This document shows positions 47,072 to 58,080 of a stretch of 64,000 bases of DNA, piece after piece. Below the pieces are notes generated by a model. That model was not told the DNA's origin. It worked only from the letters and a program-made list of their open reading frames with translations, and made no database searches. Position 1 is the stretch's first letter; every line of letters starts with the position of its first letter. Position numbers and translations under genes: made by a program. The DNA comes from Anadara kagoshimensis (lineage: Eukaryota; Mollusca; Bivalvia; Arcoida; Arcidae): the NCBI GenBank assembly GCA_021292105.1, contig CM037860.1, forward strand, positions 10,062,698-10,126,697. The letters run 5' to 3'.

Positions 47072-47919
47072 CTAAAGGATTTTAGCTTACATATATAACC
47101 TTCTATAATTAATTGAGGGACATTGCAAGATTTGTTAAACTTTGTATTTCTTTACCGATTGTATTGAAATTGAACTTAACTATATAAAGAAGAAATTAGA
47201 TATGTTGCAAAATATGTCAGATCATGTTACAAAATTATTGAAATGATTAACTTATTGTGTTATGTTCCATGATGCTATTTCTATCTATAATACATGATAA
47301 TACATGGAAGAATATTAAATAATATCTATGAATTAACCCCCTCCTAAAAAACAAAAAACAAAATGAGGGTTGATTTCTTAAATTTACACGATGTTGCTAA
47401 GGGATTGTGATATGGACAATAGTTTGAAGTCAAAATAAATAAAAATTAAATGTACTAAACCTAAAAAAATCACTTGCTTATTGAAGGAGTACTCCAAACT
47501 TATTCAACTAACACCCTAGTGTATGAAATTAGACTGGGCTTTTACTTGCATCAGTGTATATTCCAAATTTTAAAGTCACCCGCATTCACCTGGTTTAATT
47601 AATCAGTAAATCTAATGTTACTAGTATTTTAAATGCTGTAAATAAAAAGGTATTTTCTTTTCTTTTATCTACGAACTTATTGGACTTCTATCGTTAATGC
47701 AAAACGAAATGACATCACCCTTTATAAAAGCTTTTTCATCATTAAGCTTACTAAATATATCTCAGAGTAACAGTAATTAATCTCAAAGCCCTTTTTTATG
47801 AAATTAAAATTAGATTACATGCGAATAATGCATTGATGACATATAGATCCATACTCCAGTTTTCAATTGTTGGATTTAGCAAGCCTGTGGTTTTAAGTCA
47901 ATCAAAATTTTGATAGTGG
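47072..47919. other. AT-rich non-coding DNA
   Basis: No gene or repeat was recognised. Confidence 0.5.
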
Positions 47920-48245
47920 TTATGTTCCAAAGTTTTTACTTTGCTTCTGGATTGTGATTCGGACATGGATTAGTATGTTTGTTTTTGATTATGGCAATAT
48001 TGTTGATAAGTATGATGTATGTGTATCAAAAACTACCCTTGATATATTTGACGTCTCATAGTTCCATGTTCCTGTTGTTTTCTTTGATTTCACACGTCGC
48101 TACCGTAGCTAGCTAGACAGAAGGTTCTTCCCCTTACTCAGCTTCTTGCCTTGCTTACCTGGTGGAAATTCACGTGTTTTCCTTTAGTTTTTTAAAGTTT
48201 TTACTTTGGTTTGATATTGTAATTTAAACATGGATCGGTATTCTT
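47920..48245 (+). mobile_element. Family A retroelement 3' fragments (two tails)
   Basis: A short tail ('tttttactttgcttctggat' with 'gattcggacatggattagta') at about 47930-47990 is followed by a longer fragment. That fragment runs from 'gcaatattgttgataagtat' through 'tagctagctagacagaaggt' and 'ggtggaaattcacgtgtttt' to 'catggatcggta'. The order shows two overlapping insertions or a duplication. Confidence 0.6.
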
Positions 48246-48850
48246 GTGGCTGATGTAAATTGTCTGATTTTACCAGTATCTATCAGTTTATCGTTTTTAT
48301 TATCAATCTTCTATTCTGTTTATTTTTTATTGTATCTTTACCTTTTCTAGCAACGATTAAGGATGTACATCCTTTAAATAATCACTTGAATTTAATTGGA
48401 TTATGAGAATATTTTTTTTTATTCTGATAAATCTTGGTTTCAAAATTGAGTATTTTGTTTGCAAACCGTATTGTATGAGCAACGGAACAGCTATGGATTA
48501 TATTAAAGCAAAATTAATTTTAAGTTAAAGTACATTTATTGTGGACTGGAGTCTTAAAAGGACAGGAACTAATATCGGCGTTATAAATTGTTTGCAGATT
48601 TTACACATTACATCAATAAAAGAAAGATTTTTTTTTAAATTTTTGTTTTACTTTTTGATCATGTAAAAATTGTTGATAATGTAGACTTTCGATGTAGAAA
48701 GGTAATATCAGAGTCAGAGTTACAATACACACAAAAATAGATTTATATTGCCGTATTTGTCTTGAAGCAATCAAGACAATCACGTTTTCAATTATTAATT
48801 GCTTCGTATTTGACATTTTCTCGCTCATTTAACCACTTTTATTACATAAA
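48246..48850. repeat. Segment duplicated near 50,420-51,590
   Basis: Both segments share, in the same order after a family A tail, a 'ttgtatctttaccttttct'-like block, 'tactttttgatcatgtaaa' against 'tctttttgatcttgtaaat', an 'atcacgttttcaa' against 'atcacgttttgac' block, and 'cgtatttgacattttc' against 'catatttcatatatc'. They are diverged but collinear over about 1 kb. No coding was recognised in either. Confidence 0.4.
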
Positions 48851-48969
48851 ATGTTTTGTTTTTTATGGTTTTCATTAGTGTGTAATTGAATTTTGTTTGC
48901 TGTTATTTTTATTTGTGCTAAATACATTGTTTTATATACAGCTGGTAATAGTTTATTTTAAAAGTATCA

Positions 48970-49770
48970 AAACATTCTAATCGATGTCCAAATCATAATT
49001 CCAAAAAAAAAAAACTTTGAAACTGACAAATTAGGTTAAACATGCGAGCTTGATAAGAACATGGCACCATGGGACGTCAATATATCTAGGGAAAGTTTTA
49101 ATACAAACACGTCATTCTTATCATCAATATTGTAATATTGTAATGGCGGCCGTAAAGCTTTCTGAGGGGCTTGATAAGTCCAGGCTTACAACATCCTTGC
49201 GTCAACAATTTATTTGTAAGCAGCTTGCATCGTTGTATTAAGTTCCTGCATTTTAAAAATATGTCATAAGCAGGATAAACAGGTACATTGCTGCATAGAA
49301 AAGTAAAGTTGACAATAGAAAAATGAGTAATCACGTTTGTTACACAGCTTATAATATAGCATTTCGTTGTGTCATATTCAAGTGGAAGTCTTATTACGAA
49401 GCAGAACTCAAAGAATCCATCGAATCTTTTATTTCAAGCTCAGTGGAATATATACCATTCTCATTATATCCAACTTTGGGATTCTTAATAAAAAAAAGAT
49501 TAACGTCATCTTAATATCTGTATGTGAAGTTGACTCATTTGCCAACAGTCTTTTAACAAGATTTAACAAGGTTCTGCATAAACTCTGCTTCATACGAATA
49601 AAGAAACAAATCGGCAAGCAATGGTGCATAGTTTGTATCCATTGGTATAGCTTTTGTTAGTTGGAAAATTATATTACGAAACATACAAAAATGTTGTCTA
49701 TTAAAAAAAATTGTTGATGGTATCTTCTGTATATTTGTATTTGGAGTCCGTATGATGCTTGGCAAAATAA
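48970..49770 (-). pseudogene. Longest family A copy, with reverse transcriptase motif
   Basis: Reading the minus strand from about 49770: a motif PMDTNYAPLLADLFLYSYEA (about 49585-49650), equivalent to the RT core 'GIPMGTNCAPLLADLFL'. There follow, in other frames, fragments with SIVNFTFLCSNVPVYPAYD (near 49250-49310), then KLLTQGCCKPGLIKPL and LYGRHYN (near 49130-49220), and finally the untranslated tail. This links the short dispersed tails to a reverse transcriptase ORF. Several stops and frameshifts make it dead. The class is inferred as Penelope-like; another single-ORF RT lineage is possible. Confidence 0.6.
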
Positions 49771-50089
49771 CACGTTGATATCACTTGAACTTGTAAATGG
49801 TTTTGTGTGACTTTGATTTTTTCACCATAAACCATGATCGTATTTTGGATCATAATTTACACTTGTTTTCATAGGAACAAAAACTTGTGATCAAACAAAC
49901 ATAAACATACGAGTCCATACATCAACTGATATTCTCGAAGGGGCATTTAGAGGGATATAAAGGATATATTTTCATTATATTTGAATCATTTGAAATATAT
50001 ATTTGAAATTAAACACTATACGTGTTGATTTACATTTTTCTATTTTCTATTGTCAATATTCTTTTTCTATGTACCAATATTATTGCTTC
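49771..50089. other. AT-rich non-coding DNA
   Basis: No feature was recognised. Confidence 0.4.
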
Positions 50090-50425
50090 TTCTGTATATG
50101 GTGTATTTTTTCACAGTAAATTCCTATGGTGGAGGTTGTTCCTTCTATGGGAAAAACATTAAAGGAAGCAAGTTGCTTAGAAATACAATGTTGAAAAATA
50201 TTTGTGCAAAGCTTATTAAGACCTAAACAATGTTTTATGGTCGTCGTTTTCAATTTCGTTGCACACGTGGCGAGTGTAGCTAGCTTAACAGTAGCTGTGA
50301 ACCATCCATTCCGGAACACCCAGTCTCACTTCCCTAGTTAAAGTTCACATGTGTAACTTGGCCAGTTAGCACAATTTTTACTTTGCTTTGGAATTATGAT
50401 TTTAACACGGACTGGTGTATTTGTT
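50090..50425 (+). mobile_element. Family A retroelement 3' fragment
   Basis: It begins 'tattgcttcttctgtatatg', then 'cacacgtggcgagtgtagct', 'attccggaacacccagtctc' and 'aaagttcacatgtgtaactt', and ends 'acacggactggtgtat'. The 5' part has lost most of the 'gatgtctctgtgtcc' block. Confidence 0.6.
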
Positions 50426-50734
50426 TTTTTTATATCGGTCGTCTGTGATTTTACTAGTATTTATAAGTTACTTAGCATGATTGTTTTCAGATAAGCTTCT
50501 AATTTATAAAGTTTTACATGAATGTATTTTCATATTGTATCTTTTACCTTTTTCTTGCTGCCGTTAACTGTATTAATTCTCAGTTACTAAATTAATGCAA
50601 TGGAAATATAGATATACCAATTTATTGTGGTAACATTTTGTTATTTTATATTTAAATTTTTGTTTGTATGCGGTGTTGGACGAACAATAGAACCATGTAG
50701 CTATTGAATGAATAACATATTGTGTCCCAAATTA

Positions 50735-50945
50735 TCCTTTGTGTATCAACGTCTTATAGTTCCATGTTTCTTTCATTATCAATTTTGATTACACACATTG
50801 CAGGTAAAGCGAGCTAAACGGGGAGCTCTTCCTTTACCGAAGTACCCGCTCTTCTTCTTTGATGGAAGTTCGCTTGTCTAATTTGCCAGGATTTACTTTG
50901 TTTCTTTGATTGTGATTTGAACACGGATTCGGGTGTTTGTTTTTA
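50735..50945 (+). mobile_element. Family A tail fragment
   Basis: 'cttatagttccatgtttctt', then 'ttgattacacacattgcagg', then 'gatggaagttcgcttgtcta', and ends 'gatttgaacacggattcggg'. It is diverged. Confidence 0.6.
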
Positions 50946-51000
50946 TGTAAAGCCAATTCATCTGTATTTCATAACTTTATATTATCTGTTAAAAATAAAG

Positions 51001-51262
51001 GATACTATTAGCCCAGTCGCATCTATTATATTTATATATGCAGCACAAACATTACTTTGCTTCTGGATTGTGATTCGGACATGGATTATATGTTTGTTTT
51101 TGATTATTACTACTGGGTCGGTGTCTCTGCTGGTGGAATTTTCCCCGAGGATACCATTAGCCCAGGCCCATCTATTATATTTATATATGCAGAACAAACA
51201 TTACTTTGCTTCTGGATTGTTATTCGGACATGGATTAGTATGTTTGTTTTTTTTATTATAAT
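51001..51262 (+). repeat. 149-bp direct duplication carrying a family A tail end
   Basis: 'atactattagcccagtcgca' at 51002 and 'ataccattagcccaggccca' at 51151 begin two units. Both continue 'tctattatatttatatatgc' and end with 'attactttgcttctggattg' and 'attcggacatggatta', the extreme end of the family A tail. The first unit is followed by a spacer with 'gtctctgctggtggaatttt'. Confidence 0.75.
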
Positions 51263-51729
51263 GTGTTTGACTCTAGTCTAAAAGAAGCAGGAGCTAATCT
51301 ACGGTATAGATTTTTGAAAATCCTCACCTAGTCCAATTTATGATATTATTTTACAGTATTATTTATCATCATTAAAATGCATATTTCAATATTATGTTTG
51401 TTTCTTCTTTTTGATCTTGTAAATCATCGCTTCTTGTTTATATAGAGAATATCAAAGTGACAATAAACGAAAAATAAATTACAATCGCCTAATGTGTTTT
51501 GTCGCGATCGGAAGAATCACGTTTTGACAGATTAATTTTTTCATATTTCATATATCTAACACGTTTATTCGACTGATATAACGACACCTACATAATATGT
51601 TTTACAGACAGACGTTATAGATTTTGCTAATTGTGTCGTAGGAACAATATCGTGAAAAAATATATTAATAAAATAAAGTACAGACCTGTCGAAAGCTTAA
51701 CACTAAACTAACGAATTTGTGAGGAAGCG

Positions 51730-52125
51730 GCAACTCACCGCAGCCCTCGTTAGCTATCTAGGCAGCAGTGATCTATGTTTCAACAGTCACTAGCAGCAAC
51801 TCACCGCAGCCCTCGTTAGCTATCTAGGCAGCAGTGATCTATCTTTCAACAGTCACTAGCAGCAACTCACCGCAGCCCTCGTTAGCTATCTAGGCAGCAG
51901 TGATCTATATTTCAACAGTCACTAGCAGCAACTCACCGCAGCCCTCGTTAGCTATCTAGGCAGCAGTGATCTATATTTCAACAGTCACTAGCAGCAACTC
52001 ACCGCAGCCCTCGTTAGCTATCTAGGCAGCAGTGATCTATCTTTCAACAGTCACTAGCAGCAACTCACCGCAGCCCTCGTTAGCTATCTAGGCAGCAGTG
52101 ATCTATCTTTCAACAGCTTTTCGGT
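51730..52125 (+). repeat. Minisatellite, 6 copies of a 66-bp unit
   Basis: The unit begins 'gcaactcaccgcagccctcg' and contains 'ttagctatctaggcagcagt'. Units start at 51730, 51796, 51862, 51928, 51994 and 52060, almost identical, differing mainly at 'ctat(g/c/a)tttcaac'. The unit is GC-richer than its surroundings. Confidence 0.9.
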
Positions 52126-52248
52126 CACCAGTTAGCTATCCATATTTTGGTCACTAGCAGCAACTCGTTAGCTATCTAGGCAACAGTTATCTAGCTCTCA
52201 ACAGGTTTTCGGTCACCAGTTAGCTATCCATATCTCGGTCACTAGGTA
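52110..52248 (+). repeat. Degenerate higher-order units after the 66-bp array
   Basis: 'cagcttttcggtcaccagtt' and 'caggttttcggtcaccagtt', each followed by 'agctatccatat', mark two units of about 95 bp that mix a shortened 66-bp unit with a new 'ttttcggtcaccagttagct' segment. Confidence 0.7.
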
Positions 52249-52650
52249 CCCGAACTTTTACTCCTTTTTGTTGGTTTAGTGCGAAACCTTCAACAGGTCT
52301 TTTTTACAAAGGTATTTTTTCTTCATTATTTGTAAGAGTGTTGTTGGTCGGTGTTAGTTTTGCGGATGTTGTTTATGTAAAAATACCTTCACATAAAATT
52401 CGGGGATTTAAATTTTTAAATCATAATAGAGGTAGTACATTTATTTCTGAAAACATTCACTTTGCAATCGTCAATGCAATCAAAACAGTACACAAGGCAA
52501 TTGCATATTGGAATCAATTAATATAAAGCGTCGATGCCGACTGGGCACTTGATTAAAACCATTATATTTACATTTTGTCGGTTTTCTGTCTTCTACACAA
52601 AGTTTCAGAGCAATTGCGTTCATATCGGCTATGAACTACAAGATCTACCT
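52249..52650. other. Non-coding DNA, source of a hairpin-arm motif
   Basis: At about 52610-52636 'caattgcgttcatatcggct' followed by 'atgaac' nearly matches the right arm of the hairpin at 53148-53213. No gene is recognised. The frame 52338-52526 starts at a non-ATG codon and has no domain. Confidence 0.4.
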
Positions 52651-52651
52651 T

Positions 52652-52732
52652 GGTGACGTCACGGGAATTCCAATCACAACAATCGGCGTATGTGACGTCA
52701 CGGGAATTCCGTTCACAACAATCGGCGTATGA
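52652..52732 (+). repeat. Two tandem 39-bp units with CRE-like TGACGTCA sites
   Basis: TGACGTCA at 52654-52661 and again at 52693-52700. Each is followed by 'cgggaattcc' and 'cacaacaatcggcgtatg', 39 bp apart with only two differences. TGACGTCA is the full palindromic CREB/ATF site; function is not shown. Confidence 0.7.
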
Positions 52733-53053
52733 ATACACAATATGAAGTACACAAAACCGGAACTTTTTATTGATTGTTTGCATAATTGTGATTATTTATT
52801 ACCGAAATAATTGTATTTAATAAAAAAAAATTGAACAATTTAGTAGAAATTTTGTATGCAATTTGTTGTTTTTTCCACGCACTATTTTGTCCTAGAATTT
52901 CTGGCGCCAAACTGCACAGCTGATCAGTTGGATCTGCTGTTCCATCAGCTGTTCTGTTAATCGAAAATCGTTGTTGCAAAGCGCGGAATTAAAATTTTCT
53001 AAAATGATTTTAAACCAAGAAAAAGAAAAGAAAATAGTTTTAAACGTAAATAT

Positions 53054-53213
53054 AACAATTGAACTGTTTAGAAATGCGGTTCATAGTCGATATGAACGCA
53101 ATTGATATGCAAGGCAAACTATTCATAACGCGCGTTCGCGCGTATGCAGTTTGCTTGCATATCAATTGCGTTCATATCGACTATGAACCGCATTTCTAAA
53201 CAGTTCAATTGTT
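53054..53213. repeat. Long hairpin: 66-67 bp arms, CG-rich self-complementary loop
   Basis: The left arm 53054-53120 and right arm 53148-53213 are reverse complements with a single one-base indel. The 27-base loop contains 'acgcgcgttcgcgcgt', which can itself form a seven-pair stem. The CG density of the loop is exceptional for this window. There is no coding sequence. Confidence 0.9.
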
Positions 53214-53439
53214 AAAAAAACAACAGTATTTCTATTATATGTAACAAAATTATCAGCTGATATATTCCTTATGACAGTATGACCATGTAGTCTTTATTCT
53301 TTTTTCAAATTACACCAAAGGAAGTATGTCACAGAATCTGTCTAATAATGATAATCATAGAAATTAAGCTTCTGTATAAATCTCTGTATCCAAAATCACT
53401 TAGGAAATATTTGATCTCCCATGTTCCTTTTATTCTAAA
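53214..53439. other. AT-rich non-coding DNA
   Basis: No feature was recognised. Confidence 0.4.
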
Positions 53440-53625
53440 TTATGATTACAAAAGGTGACGAATGAATGTTCTTATCCTTCCGGAGCACCCGGCCTCAATT
53501 CCCTGGTGGAAGTTTTCGTGTTTAACCTAATTAACAAGTTTCAAAGTGTTTACATTGCTTTAGAATTTTGGTTTGGACATCACATGAATTGGTATGTTTG
53601 TTTTTGATTCGTTAACCATTTAAAC
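53440..53625 (+). mobile_element. Family A tail fragment
   Basis: 'cttatccttccggagcaccc' and 'ggcctcaattccctggtgga' are followed by 'gttttcgtgtttaacctaat', and it ends 'ggtatgtttgtttttgatt'. The 5' limit is near 53380-53440. Confidence 0.65.
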
Positions 53626-54943
53626 ACAGCCAAATACAAATAAAGCATATGACTTTAATGCAAATACAGGATGAGTTGTTCGAAAATACGAAACAACTAT
53701 TGCAAATATACGAAATAACTCTTCCTACATTTTTCACCTCATGGGCTCAATAAGTTTGGGATAATTTTAGTCATTATTTGCAATATCAAAGAGATATCAG
53801 TGTAAAGTAGTTTTTTTAATTTGATTTCAAATTTAATAGTCAAAATTCATTTAAACAATAAGAAAAAAGAATCACTTTAAAGTAAAAAATAGAGATAAAA
53901 AGAAAAGATTTCGAGATTGAATGTCGAAGTTCAGAATTTTTTTTATTTAATATTAAATAAAAAATCTCAAGCAAAAATTTCGAACTTTGGGATAAATTAT
54001 TCTCATGCTCCTTGTAGACAAATACTTTGTTCTTTTCTTTTCTATATAACCGTATGCTTTAACAAATATGAAAACATTTACATGCTGGTTTCTATTGTTA
54101 GTAAATACATAACAATTATAAGTAATTGGGGATTTATGCCGTACTTAAGCAAGTCTAGTAGATATAATTTTGTTATATCTTTTACTCATAAATCATTGGT
54201 CTCAGTATGTTTTCCTCGTTTTCTGATTCTATACGTATGTTTAGCGTTCCGAAGTTGGTTGCATTGAATACAAAATGCCAAGAATTTGGTTTTAATTTAC
54301 AAAATGCTTTATTAAGTTGTATTCATGAGAATTTTAACTACAAAAAAAAAGACCAAAAAGAAAACGTCTTTTAGACACCATGTAATGGTATACCCTATAC
54401 GCCCATACTGTATAATCAGGTAGTCGTCATAGATACTAAGTTTTATGGTTTTTGTCATTAAGTCGTTGACGTATTAAGGAAAGACTTTTAGAAACTTGTT
54501 ATGAGAATTGTTAAAGCATATTTCTCTGATATCATGATATAAAACATTTAGAAGAATATCGACTGATTGTTGAACACCTTGGGTGAAAATACAAGATTTC
54601 CAACAGCGTCTTCTTCAATTAACACAGAGAGTTTTATATCCTTTGGCAACCTATAGTCTTTTACTGAAAGTAATTTGAAGATATTTATGCCCGAATAAAT
54701 TTATACACCAGATTTAGCGAAGACGTCAGGAAATTATAACGGACTCCTATAGACTTGGAATGTGGATATCAAATTATTAGTTCTTATTTAATATTGAGAT
54801 AGATAATTATGAGAGAAGAGATTAGAAGATAAAAGCGGTATTTGTATCTTCATCTCGTCACTAACCACACAGAAGGTATAGTGATTTGTAATCAATACCA
54901 GTATACCCGTTTTTGTGTTTTTGAAATTACTGACCATCCGAAC
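53626..54943. other. AT-rich DNA upstream of GPCR exon B
   Basis: No other gene was recognised. The 116-codon frame at 53917-54267 starts at a non-ATG codon and has no family features. The 5'UTR or promoter of GPCR copy B may lie near the end. Confidence 0.4.
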
Positions 54944-55217
54944 ATGTCACTAGAAACTTTAAAAGCGTGGATGACACTTTTACCGCCAAATGTATCATTT
55001 CCGGAAAATTTGACAAACAATCTTGACATTTCCGGTTACGATGTACTTTTTCACGAGATTGGAGCATTGGAAATTACTCTGACGTCACTGTATGTCCCCG
55101 TGTTTTTGTCTGCGTTTTTCGGTAATTTATCCATTCTGATACTTGTGGCATCCATTAGATATCTGCGGCATACCACAAATATTTATTTGTGTAATATGGC
55201 GATTGCTGATCTTTTAG
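54944..55217 (+). CDS. Class A GPCR, first coding exon (copy B), partial gene
   Basis: Encodes 91 codons plus one base. I start at the ATG at 54944; an open extension upstream exists only from a non-ATG codon. The extracellular part has sequons at 16 (NVS) and 22 (NLT). Helix 1 spans about 41-70 with GN at 60-61. Loop 1 is RYLRHTTN, and helix 2 begins YLCNMAIADLL with the conserved Asp at 89. The exon ends 'cttttag|gtaagt', a strong phase-1 donor. It is very similar to copy C from helix 1 onward (YVPVFL / YIPVFL; LR.TTN..LCNMA.ADLL). It looks like a peptide-type receptor of the orexin/allatotropin/trissin kind; the ligand is unassigned. No later exons were found before copy C. Confidence 0.8.
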
Positions 55218-56111
55218 GTAAGTTTGCTTTTTATTATTTTTGAAAAAAAAATCCACATAGAGAAATTTTTATTAGCAAAATCTTCCGCCCATCACGAATT
55301 TTAACCAGGTTACATGTCCTATTATGCTTGGTATACACTAAGTTGTATTGAATATTTCATATTGACTGACCAGCTGAACATCCCAAATCATACGGGTTAA
55401 GTTATTTGGTTTACATTATTACATATGGTTCTTGTCTATCAAAGATTTTTGTCAGAACCTTTTTTTATCTTTCTCCCGCCAACTTGTAATCACATTTCTA
55501 ATTAAATATTATTATCTTGCTTTGAGTACAGAAGACATCAAAATTGGACCATTTCCTTCGCAAAATTTTCTCACGGGGACAACTTAACCAGATGTTGATT
55601 CAATAATCATAAAGTTAGAATTAATAAGATAATGAATATACCAAAAACAACACACGTATTGGTATACATTTTGTACTCGTTTGAGTTTTTAATTAAACGC
55701 ACACAAGAGACGCAAAAGTTGCCCATTACCGGGAAAAATTCAGTCAGAGTTCCTGAACTACATGTAATGCTGACCAAACAATCAGTTTCATAAGTCCGTT
55801 ATAAAAGTTCTAATTAATCGGTCAGTATAGTTTTTTGAAACGGAGAATCGATTTTGTATTTTGCGCTAGAAGTAATCCGAGTTTTCCTAAAGTTTTGATG
55901 AAAGCATTGTCATTTACCGATACTTCCGATAGGCCTTATTAATAAGGGACATGAACAATACAAAAATACTTTAAATTAAATAAAATGAGGAAGAGTGTTG
56001 TGCCCCAGTCAAGATTCTTTCACATTTTGACCTTTTTTCTCTCTCATTTAAACATCTGAAAAATATATAGTTTACACAATTTTGATTCGAGAACAACTGA
56101 CGATAAATTTT

Positions 56112-56150
56112 ATTTCGAAACGGCCGTCTAGTGTTATAATAAGAAAATAG
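56112..56150 (-). repeat. Family B scrap
   Basis: 'tttcgaaacggccgtctagt' is the reverse of the family B 'actagacggccgtttcgg' core. It is only about 40 bp long. Confidence 0.5.
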
Positions 56151-57959
56151 GGTTAGTAATAATCATATAGAGAAGGTCAATATAGAGATGGTGGAGTAAT
56201 CTGGGGTGCTTGAAAAATACACCAGCCTTTATGGTGGCAAACTGAAATATTTCTTACACTAGGGTCTGCACTCAGTCAGTGTTCCTTAAAATCAAACAGA
56301 GAAATTCGTGAATGTTGCTTGTATAGGATCTTAAATCTGTTTGGTTAATTAGTGTTATAGCTATTCCCAATTAAAATTATTACAAATTTGAAAGTTAACT
56401 TTTAACTCTATTCGTCCCATCGTTGTGATTTTAATTATTGTTAGCTTGATACTTCATAAAGTTCTTCTGTCTGATTGCAGTTAGAAGGATGTATTTAAGA
56501 AATCATCAAAACATTTTTTTTTTAAATTAAAATCAACACTGGTATATTAATTTGTTTTGTTTATATTAAATATATATATTACTGATCAATACATTGCTAG
56601 TGACACCATGTCCCATCTTACTTAAATTACTAGGTGTACTGAAATTTCTTATGGAATGCATCTATCATCATACTCGGTTTAAAATCAGACTGAGTATTCC
56701 CTTGCCGCATGCTACAGAAATAAATCTTAAACCAAAATAATCACACTCTATCCTAAATGAAGATAAAGTAATGTTTATTTATCTAATGAAATAATAAATC
56801 AAAATTAAACACACACACATCTAGAGATTCGACCATTATTGGGTAAAATTAGCTTTAAGAGTTGCGCCATGTGTTTCTATTTCCAGAAATATCATACGAG
56901 TATTTATAAAATATTTCAAATAAAATAAAGGTTTTTGTCATTGCTCTATTGGCAAATAAATAAACATTTTCGTGAAAATAAATCAGTCTTAGAAGCGGCT
57001 CTATAAACTCAGTTAAGTTAATTATACACTACGGATGTTGGTGGGTAACGATTTGTCAGGTTTTTTTTTAATTTGTCATACTTATTTTAATACGTCCTTT
57101 TACATTACGTTGTGATTTGTTTGCGATGGATACTATCGAATATTTTTTTTTCAGTTCGGGCATTTAAAACGTTCATGGTCAACTAGCTACAGAGATTTAA
57201 GTTTAATATAAATGATTGACAATAAAGTTGTCTTATGCTATGACATTTTCAATATTTCTTAGAGTAGCGATATCAAGTAACGTATTGATGGCATCCGTAT
57301 TGTGAAACAATTTAAAGCGAGATTCTGCTATTTTAATTACTGTGCTCTCATAGTCATGTGATGTACTAAACCTGTTATTGAATTCTGTTGAGATGACCAT
57401 GGTCCCGTTGCGTTGGGGTGTAAATGGTACTCTCGCGATCGCTTTCCTGCGGCTACGATTTTTTCATGAAACATCACTATAAGCTTAAGAGCATGTCCAC
57501 CTCATCAAAATACTATAATAGGCAATTATGCATAAAGTTTTGAACAGGCATATAAACTATTGCCTTATAGTTATACTAACCAACTGATCTTTGATCAACC
57601 GGGTTTATTTCACAATAACAACAGGTAGTACCATTAAATGATAGAACTGTAATTAAACCACATAATATAATTGGATTATATATACTGATGTAGTGATATA
57701 GAATCGATATTGTTTGATATGGACTTGGATTGTTTTTGTTTTTCGTTTCCTTGTTTTTATCCAGTTCTTAGACTGTTTGAGATAAATCTTTTTGTGTTAA
57801 AAATGTCCATTTTAATTTAAGATGTTTGGTTTACATTATTAGCCATGTATCTGATACGCGATCGTTGTCTCAGTATTTTATCTAATCATCGTCTGTACCT
57901 ATATGTGGTTACAAAGGCCTTGGAGTACAATTGGACATGCCATTATATAATAAAAAAAC

Positions 57960-58080
57960 AAACATACTCATTCATGTACATATCACAATCCCAAAGCAAA
58001 GTAAAAACTTTTAAATTGACAAATTTTATAAAACACTTGAACTTCCAGGAAAATGAGACCGGGTGGTAAGCACCTCCAAA
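57960..58080 (-). mobile_element. Family A tail fragment
   Basis: The plus strand reads 'catatcacaatcccaaagca', 'aagtaaaaacttttaaattg' and 'aatgagaccgggtggtaagc', then ends. The 74-codon frame over 57845-58069 runs into it and is not a gene. Confidence 0.65.

Noticed and set aside
51730..52125. Possible CRISPR-like array (66-bp repeats)
   Set aside because: There are no spacers between units; the whole 66 bp repeats. Ordinary minisatellite.
53917..54267. 116-codon plus-strand open frame
   Set aside because: It begins at a non-ATG codon, has composition typical of AT-rich chance frames, and shows no domain or splice context.
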